Shown here: one piece after another, positions 59,285 through 64,000 of the stretch
How the letters are laid out: every line of letters starts with the position of its first letter
How positions within the stretch are numbered: the first letter of the stretch is position 1
DNA from: Polyangiaceae bacterium
GTDB taxonomy: Bacteria; Myxococcota_A; Polyangia; Polyangiales; Polyangiaceae
Length of the DNA stretch: 64,000 nucleotides
Direction of reading: 5' to 3'
Assembly: GCA_015075635.1 (NCBI GenBank)
Contig: JABTUA010000003.1
Location: forward strand, 1,798,001 to 1,862,000
Notes under the pieces: generated by a model
What the model was told of the DNA's origin: nothing
The model's database searches: none
The model's input: only the letters and a program-made list of their open reading frames with translations
Translations under genes and position numbers: made by a program

Positions 59285-61366
59285 TCAGAGTCCCGATCCA
59301 GGGAGTTTTTGGGCGCCGGGGTCGCTGCGTCGGGCGGGCTTCGGTGCTGCGGGCGACGGGCCGGATGTCGTGGGCTCGGTGCGGGGCGGCGGGGACGCGG
59401 GGACCGCCGGGACCGCGGGCGGCACGGATGGGGAGGCGACCGGAGCGGGCGGAGCCGGTTCCTCGGGTGCGGCGCTGGCGGACGGCGCCGCGGGTTGCGG
59501 AGGGGAGGGGGCCGCGGTGGCCGGTGCGGTCGCTGTCGATGCTTGCGCTGGCGTCCGCGCTCGTAGAGCAACGCCGATGGCCAAGACCAGGCTGGCGGAG
59601 ACAGCGGCGATCGCGATCACCAAACCCATTCGCACCGGCGGCGCGGGAGGCGCGGCGGCGACGGGCGGCGACGGTCGCGGCGTGGTGATCCCAGATGGCG
59701 TCGGCGTTTGCGCCATCCGCGGCGATGCAGGGATTGCCAGCGGCGGTGCGGGCACTGGAGGAGCGGGTGGCGGCTCCGAGTCCTGGAGTGACGCAGCGCT
59801 CAGCACGAATGCTGCGAGCTCCGAACGCGCGAGCTCCGAGTCTTCGGGTGCACCGAGCAAAAGAGCGAGGAGCGCTCCGCGCGGTGCGGGGTGCATGGCG
59901 ACGGGCGTGCGCCCGAACGCCACCAAGATCGACAGGGCGAAGCTCTGCACGTCGGCATCGGCCGCGCCGAGCTTGAACAGCGCGGTCTCCGCCGCATCCG
60001 AACGATTGCGCGGGTCGAGCAGGAGCGCTGCGCCGAGCGCGACGTCGGTGTGCGAAGGGGCGGATTTGGCGCGTGCTCGCTGCGCGAGCAATGACCGCAG
60101 GCGCTCGATGAGGCGGACGCGGGACTCGGCTTGCTCGGTGCCGATGCGAGCGACTGCGGCGCGGAGCGGCGCTCGGGAGCGATCGTCGCACTCGGCCGAG
60201 GCTAGCGAAAGGTCGCGACAAATCGTCGGATCACCTGGCGCGGCTGCGACGGCGCGAAGTCCCTGCTCCACGTCGGTGGCCTCCGGAGACGCGCCGGCGA
60301 AGCGGACTGCTCCGCACATCAAGGCCGCATCGATGCCCGCGGGTTTGCGCGCGGGCGCAGGCCTGGGTTGGGCTGGAGCGCTGAACGGGACGGCGGTCTC
60401 TTCGGTGGTGGTCGCGGACGATTCCGGCTCGAGCGCGGGTGCACGCTTGGGCCGCTCGATCTTCCCTGCCGCGCGACATCGAGCGAGCGCGGACTGGAGC
60501 TCCGCGGCGAGCTCACGCATCGTTTGTTGCCGGTGCCGCGGGTCCTTGGCCAGGGCGCGTATCACCAGGCGGTCGATGTTGGCTGGCAGACCTGGCACGT
60601 GCTCCGAGAGCGGTGTTGGCGGCGCGTAGATTTGGCGCATCCCGAGCTCGATCGCGTCGGGCAGGTCGAGCGGACCGGGCCCTTCGCTCCAGCAATGCCG
60701 TCCCGCGATCATCTCGTAGAGGATGTGCCCGAGGGCATAGATGTCGGCGCGGGCGTCGGTGCGCTCGGCCTTCAGCCGCTCGGGCGGCATGTAGGCCTGA
60801 GTCCCGATCAGGCGGAAGCGGTCCGTGGTTTTGAGCGCGCCCGAGCGGCGCAGCTTGTTCGTGATCTTGCTCGTACCGAAGTCGAGCACCTTGATGGTGT
60901 CGTCTTTCAGCACGAACACGTTCTCGGGCTTGAGGTCGCGGTGGATGACCTCTTGTTCGTGCGCGGACGCGACGCCTTCGGCGACCTGAATGCCGAAGCG
61001 CAGGGCGCGTTCGACGTCGATGACCACTCCCTTGTTCAGGAGCTCTCGCAGAGACGAACCCTGGAGGAGCTCCATCGTGAACCAGACCACGCCGTCGGCG
61101 ACGCCGCCGTCGGTGATCTGCACGATGTTGGGATGGCGCATCTCCGCGAGCGTTCGCGCCTCGGCTTGCATGCGCTCGGGGTGGTCGCCGGCGCGATTGT
61201 GCAGCGCCTTGAGCGCGACCTTGAGGCCCGTGAAGCTGTGCTCCGCCTCGTAGACGACGCCGACCCCGCCCGCGCTGAGCCGCCGGATGATGCGGTATCG
61301 CCCCTCGACGGTCTGGCCCGCCACGAACGGGTCGTCGCCGCTGTCGATTTCCCTCCGGGTCCCCAT
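59285..61366 (-). CDS. Hanks-type Ser/Thr protein kinase with membrane anchor
   Basis: The product is 693 residues from ATG 61366. Kinase domain 23-290 with all key residues: glycine loop SAGGVGVVYEA, Lys53 in VALK, HRDLKPENV (142-150), DFG at 162-164, GTQAYMPPE, and RHRQQTM. Residues 330-540 are Ala-rich helical segments of unknown fold. A membrane helix (MGLVIAIAAVSASLVLAIGVAL at about 590-611) is followed by a Pro/Ala-rich tail. Predicted active kinase. It sits downstream of a second kinase gene in the same direction, separated by a hairpin. Confidence 0.9.
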   Translation of the reverse strand: MGTRREIDSGDDPFVAGQTVEGRYRIIRRLSAGGVGVVYEAEHSFTGLKVALKALHNRAGDHPERMQAEARTLAEMRHPNIVQITDGGVADGVVWFTMELLQGSSLRELLNKGVVIDVERALRFGIQVAEGVASAHEQEVIHRDLKPENVFVLKDDTIKVLDFGTSKITNKLRRSGALKTTDRFRLIGTQAYMPPERLKAERTDARADIYALGHILYEMIAGRHCWSEGPGPLDLPDAIELGMRQIYAPPTPLSEHVPGLPANIDRLVIRALAKDPRHRQQTMRELAAELQSALARCRAAGKIERPKRAPALEPESSATTTEETAVPFSAPAQPRPAPARKPAGIDAALMCGAVRFAGASPEATDVEQGLRAVAAAPGDPTICRDLSLASAECDDRSRAPLRAAVARIGTEQAESRVRLIERLRSLLAQRARAKSAPSHTDVALGAALLLDPRNRSDAAETALFKLGAADADVQSFALSILVAFGRTPVAMHPAPRGALLALLLGAPEDSELARSELAAFVLSAASLQDSEPPPAPPVPAPPLAIPASPRMAQTPTPSGITTPRPSPPVAAAPPAPPVRMGLVIAIAAVSASLVLAIGVALRARTPAQASTATAPATAAPSPPQPAAPSASAAPEEPAPPAPVASPSVPPAVPAVPASPPPRTEPTTSGPSPAAPKPARRSDPGAQKLPGSGL

Positions 61367-61384
61367 GGCTCGCTCGGGCTCCTG

Positions 61385-61439
61385 AGAATACTCCCCGCGT
61401 GGGCGCGGACAATCACCGCGTCAGCGAGGGGAGTATTCT
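61385..61439 (-). other. Inverted repeat between the two kinase genes
   Basis: A perfect 12-bp inverted repeat, AGAATACTCCCC and GGGGAGTATTCT, encloses 31 bases that themselves contain a smaller GC-rich pairing. The stop codon of the upstream kinase gene lies in the loop region, and the hairpin ends about 18 bases before the ATG of the next. No T-run follows, so it may moderate translation or mRNA decay rather than terminate transcription. Confidence 0.55.
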
Positions 61440-62744
61440 TGCGGTGAGCGCAGCGCCCGCGATGCTCGCGGCGAGCACTGCCGCGAGCGCGGCGAACGAG
61501 CGGACGTCTACGACCCACATGCCGAGCGCCGAAACCGCGACGGCGACCAGCGCCGCGCCGACGTAAGCGACGGTGGGGTTGTCGCGCCTGGCCGCGATCG
61601 GCGTGGCGGGTGCGGGCGGTGCCTGCGCGGGGGCCTGTGCGGTACGAGTGGGCAGGCCGGCACCGTCGTGCGGGGCGGACTCCTTGTGCTCGATGACCTC
61701 GGTGCGTGTGGGCACGCGACGCGTTGGAGCCGTCGTGCTCTCGGCGTGGAGGCGCTGTTCGAGGTTCGCGTCTGGCGAAGTGTGGTCGGGATCGACTGAG
61801 GTCTGTTTGGGTGGGTTGCTGGGAGTGGTCTCGAGCCAACCGATGGGCGCAGTGAGCCGGCCGGCGATCCTCTCGAGCGCGGCGGAGAACTCGGCGGCAG
61901 TCTGGAAGCGGTCGGCTGGGTTCTTGCGGATCGCCTGGAGAATGGCCGCGTCCAGATCGTGAGGGAGCGACTGGCGCGACACGTCGGAGGGCGCTGGCGG
62001 ATCGTCGCCCAGATGCGCGATGAAGAAGTCCTCTTGCTTTCGCACGTCGTCGAACGGGCCCCGCCCGCACACGAGCGTGAAGAGCACGAGGCCGGCGGCA
62101 TAGATGTCGGCCCGGTGATCGATGCCCTTGCCCATCACCTGCTCGGGGCTCACGTAGCGCGGCGTGCCCACGATGGCGCCGTCGGCCGTCGGTAGCGACG
62201 GCGGCGCGGGAGCGCGGGCGTTGCGGCCGGACAGGACTTTCGCGATGCCGAAGTCGAGGAGCTTCGCCACTCGCTGGCCGGACGCGGTCTGGTGCAGGAA
62301 GACGTTGTCGAGCTTGATGTCCCGGTGGACCAGGCCGAGCTCGTGGGCGGCGGCGAGCCCGGCCAGGATCTGCCGGACTACGTCGATGGCCTCGTTCACC
62401 GGGAAGGCGCCGCGGCTCCGGAACTCCTCCCCGAGCGTCCGTCCGTCGAGCTGTTCCATCACGTAGAACGGGCGGCCGTCCGCCGTCCGCGCGAAGTCGG
62501 TGACGCTCACGATGTTCGGGTGGGAGAGCGCCGCGAGCGCCTGCGCTTCGACGCGCATTCGATCGGCGATGGCCGTGTCGTGGGCGAGCTCGGCGCGCAG
62601 CACCTTCGCGACCATGAGCCGGCCGACGATCTCGTGCTCGACCTCGTAGACCTCCCCCATCCCGCCGGCCCCGAGCTGGCGCAGCGCGCGATACTGGGTC
62701 CCTCGAAAAGGGTCCGCGGTACTCGGACCGTGAGCTTGCGCCAT
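61413..62744 (-). CDS. Hanks-type Ser/Thr protein kinase
   Basis: The product is 443 residues; ATG 62744 (MAQAHGPS) is preferred over a GTG at 62753. Kinase domain 17-285 is complete: glycine loop GAGGMGEVYE, Lys47 in MVAK, HRDIKLDNV at 140-148, DFG at 164-166, GTPRYVSPEQ, and PADRFQTAAEF. A linker rich in Thr/Pro/Arg leads to two hydrophobic segments near the C-terminus (VGAALVAVAVSALGMWVV and ALAAVLAASIAGAAL). Likely active. First gene of the kinase/PEGA operon. Confidence 0.9.
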   Translation of the reverse strand: MAQAHGPSTADPFRGTQYRALRQLGAGGMGEVYEVEHEIVGRLMVAKVLRAELAHDTAIADRMRVEAQALAALSHPNIVSVTDFARTADGRPFYVMEQLDGRTLGEEFRSRGAFPVNEAIDVVRQILAGLAAAHELGLVHRDIKLDNVFLHQTASGQRVAKLLDFGIAKVLSGRNARAPAPPSLPTADGAIVGTPRYVSPEQVMGKGIDHRADIYAAGLVLFTLVCGRGPFDDVRKQEDFFIAHLGDDPPAPSDVSRQSLPHDLDAAILQAIRKNPADRFQTAAEFSAALERIAGRLTAPIGWLETTPSNPPKQTSVDPDHTSPDANLEQRLHAESTTAPTRRVPTRTEVIEHKESAPHDGAGLPTRTAQAPAQAPPAPATPIAARRDNPTVAYVGAALVAVAVSALGMWVVDVRSFAALAAVLAASIAGAALTARILPSLTR

Positions 62745-62835
62745 TCGCCTCACAGCCTATCCGACCTCGGCCAGGGTGTTCACCTTAGCCGGGTGCATCG
62801 CAGTGAGCCGCGGATGCGGCTCCGGAAGTGCACGC

Positions 62836-63384
62836 ATGAGCACCCATCGGCTCGCCGCCGCGCTGGTTGATGAAATTCTTGCGAGCCTGCGCAACTCCTT
62901 CAGTCTTGTGCCCGATGCCTGGAGTGCCATGACGAGCGAGATCACGGGGGGCCGGGCGAAGCGCTACGCCCTTTTCTGGTGCACCACACCCGATGGTGAC
63001 GAGGACTGGTTCGTGGTGGCACCCTCCGCTCGCGCCGCGCGTGCCTTCCACGAGAGAGCGGAGGGATACGACCGGGGAAGCGCAGCGGCGGAGCGAGTCG
63101 TCGCGCTGCCGCCGGCGTTGGTCGAGGCTGGCGGGTGGTCCGATCCAGAAACGGGCGAGCGGTCGTCCGGCGCGGGCTGGCCCAGCGACGCCGTGCTCAG
63201 GGCTTGCGGAGGGGAAGTAGCGCCGCTGGAAGATGACGAGCTACGCGGCGCCCTCGGCGTCGTCTGCAAGCTTGTGCGGTTCGGCGCTCGGGTCTTTCGG
63301 CCCGGAGACATCGTCTCGAACCGCGAGCGCCGGAGTGCCGGGGCACGGCGTCCGCGTCTCGGCGTGTTTCGAGGCGGTGGTTGA
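62836..63384 (+). CDS. Hypothetical protein, 182 aa
   Basis: ATG 62836 with GGAAG about ten bases upstream. No signal peptide. N-terminal helix, then a strand-rich part (RYALFWCTTPDGDEDWFVVA), and a central AAERVVALPPALVEAGGW segment. Arg-rich C-terminus. It is divergent from the kinase gene at 62744 and convergent with the repressor gene. I recognise no family; it could be element cargo. Confidence 0.55.
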   Translation: MSTHRLAAALVDEILASLRNSFSLVPDAWSAMTSEITGGRAKRYALFWCTTPDGDEDWFVVAPSARAARAFHERAEGYDRGSAAAERVVALPPALVEAGGWSDPETGERSSGAGWPSDAVLRACGGEVAPLEDDELRGALGVVCKLVRFGARVFRPGDIVSNRERRSAGARRPRLGVFRGGG

Positions 63385-63410
63385 TCCAAGGCGGGACCGA
63401 GAAGGCAGAT

Positions 63411-63520
63411 GCCTGTGGATGTGCCGCGGCTGGGGACGAGCCGTCGCTGGGCGGCGCGGTGCGGCTCGCTCGCCCCCAGCCGCTTGGACAAGCCTTCGGC
63501 TTGCCCACACACCCACAGGC
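63411..63520. repeat. 110-bp nested inverted repeat (large stem-loop)
   Basis: The arms pair in three blocks: 63411-63423 with 63508-63520 (12 of 13), 63426-63435 with 63474-63483 (10 of 10), and 63437-63443 with 63462-63468 (7 of 7). The right arm also holds a small hairpin CAAGCC-TTC-GGCTTG at 63489-63503. It lies between the ends of two convergent genes, so it may be a bidirectional terminator, a structured RNA or a small palindromic mobile element. Confidence 0.7.
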
Positions 63521-63546
63521 CCGACGACGACGACGGATGAACTCGA

Positions 63547-63798
63547 TCAATCCCCTTCGGACTGGCGCTTCACCCATTCGCCTGCGGGAATGGCGCCGCG
63601 CGTGATGCGCTCGATCTCTACCGCGAGATCTAGGCTGGGTTTGCGAGCGCCGCGGCACAGCATGTCGAGGTAGTTGCGGTTGACGCCGAGCTTCGTGGCG
63701 AAGGCTTCGCGTGTCGTGCCGGCCGCGTCGATCCAGCGTGAGAGCTTCGTCTCACGTTTCCGCGGCCTGCCGCGGGAGCGCTTTGCGGGTGCAGGCAC
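63547..63798 (-). CDS. Cro/CI-type helix-turn-helix repressor
   Basis: The product is 83 residues from a GTG at 63798. A basic N-terminus (KRSRGRPRKRETK) precedes an XRE-type helix-turn-helix: TTREAFATKLGVNRNYLDML, then GARKPSLDLAVEIERIT and GAIPAGEWV, typical of phage and integrative-element regulators. It is divergent from the excisionase gene at 63873, with 74 bp between starts, and probably controls it. Confidence 0.82.
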   Translation of the reverse strand: MPAPAKRSRGRPRKRETKLSRWIDAAGTTREAFATKLGVNRNYLDMLCRGARKPSLDLAVEIERITRGAIPAGEWVKRQSEGD

Positions 63799-63836
63799 GC
63801 GCTCAGTTTTCGTGGTCGAAGACGAGCAGTCAACGC

Positions 63837-63865
63837 TTGCGTTTAAAGTCTAACAGATTTATATT
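63837..63865 (+). promoter_or_regulatory. Candidate sigma70-type promoter of the excisionase gene
   Basis: TTGCGT and TATATT are spaced 17 bases, the best sigma70-like match in an AT-rich pocket (63841-63865) that contrasts with the GC-rich surroundings. The start codon at 63873 is so close that the mRNA would be almost leaderless. The divergent repressor may bind here. Confidence 0.4.
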
Positions 63866-63872
63866 ACCGGCT

Positions 63873-64000
63873 ATGGATGTCGGTCCCGCTTTTGATGCTC
63901 TGCCCCCCGTTCTCACCGTCGAAGAAGTCGCCGACCTCATGCGGGTCGACCGGAAGACGGCGTACGCCGCGATCGCCGATGGCGGAGTCCCCGGTGTCCG
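63873..64000 (+). CDS. Excisionase-like helix-turn-helix protein, 3' end outside window
   Basis: ATG 63873 opens a frame to the window edge (42 codons). The product starts MDVGPAFDALPPVLTVEEV and continues DLMRVDRKTAYAAIADGG, a MerR/excisionase-type DNA-binding domain. It is paralogous to the truncated copy at 48056 (the nucleotide sequences differ mostly at third positions). An integrase gene is expected directly downstream, as in the left copy where the two overlap. Confidence 0.8.
   Translation, partial: MDVGPAFDALPPVLTVEEVADLMRVDRKTAYAAIADGGVPGV

Noticed and set aside
63489-63503. Simple rho-independent terminator
   Set aside because: The small hairpin has no T-run and is part of a larger paired structure, so it is reported within that element instead.

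Overview
The window looks like a chromosome segment from a myxobacterium, probably of the Polyangiales (Sorangium/Polyangium-like). This is inferred from very high GC, dense short-spaced genes, many signal-peptide lipoproteins with Gly/Ser/Thr/Pro linkers, Hanks-type kinases with TPR/PEGA partners, a fibro-slime protein and an FGE-like lipoprotein. No rRNA, complete tRNA or CRISPR array was seen.

1-16.7 kb is mostly chromosomal core. It starts with an envelope operon on the minus strand (a CxxxCH lipoprotein, a predicted outer-membrane protein and a CxxCH protein cut by the window edge). Then come an AgmX/PglI-like lipoprotein, uridine kinase, several unknown lipoproteins, a membrane-anchored pseudokinase, a sarcosine-oxidase-like flavoenzyme, an ADP-ribosylglycohydrolase, a DUF4349-like lipoprotein, a DsbA-fold isomerase and glycogen synthase.

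16.7-39.2 kb carries the most unusual metabolic content. Three paralogous ATP-grasp ligases (16721-17947, 36788-38005, 38029-39243) share length and an aligned catalytic lysine (Lys152). They lie near a fourth, RimK-like ATP-grasp protein, an S51-peptidase-like protein whose nucleophile serine appears replaced by alanine, two serine esterases, a GCS2-type glutamate-cysteine-ligase-like enzyme fused to two CBS domains, and an AstE-like zinc amidohydrolase. Many are joined by ATGA/GTGA overlaps. The set suggests ligation, release and trimming of a small amide- or peptide-linked metabolite; the product is unknown. Between them lie a LON-domain protein, unknown genes, an LVIVD-type lipoprotein, a nucleotidyltransferase pair and further lipoproteins.

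39.2-42.3 kb holds a 15-copy 12-bp tandem repeat, a fibro-slime lipoprotein and an unknown 569-residue lipoprotein. 42.3-48.8 kb is accessory: a helicase (PLD-SF2-DUF3427)/HIT/HNH operon, a VapBC-like toxin-antitoxin pair, truncated excisionase and integrase pieces, a truncated ParE toxin with its ParD-like partner, and a fragment matching the 3' end of a tmRNA (or tRNA) gene that looks like an attachment site.

48.8-64 kb may be a second element of the same kind. It carries lipoproteins, an FRG-domain protein divergent from a PD-(D/E)XK-DUF2075 ATPase, a kinase/PEGA/TPR operon, and at the right edge a Cro/CI-like repressor divergent from an intact excisionase start that is paralogous to the broken one at 48.1 kb. 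The arrangement suggests two related integrative elements in tandem, the left one decayed. Start codons given are the most likely ones by signal peptide, homology, overlap or Shine-Dalgarno spacing; GTG starts are frequent.
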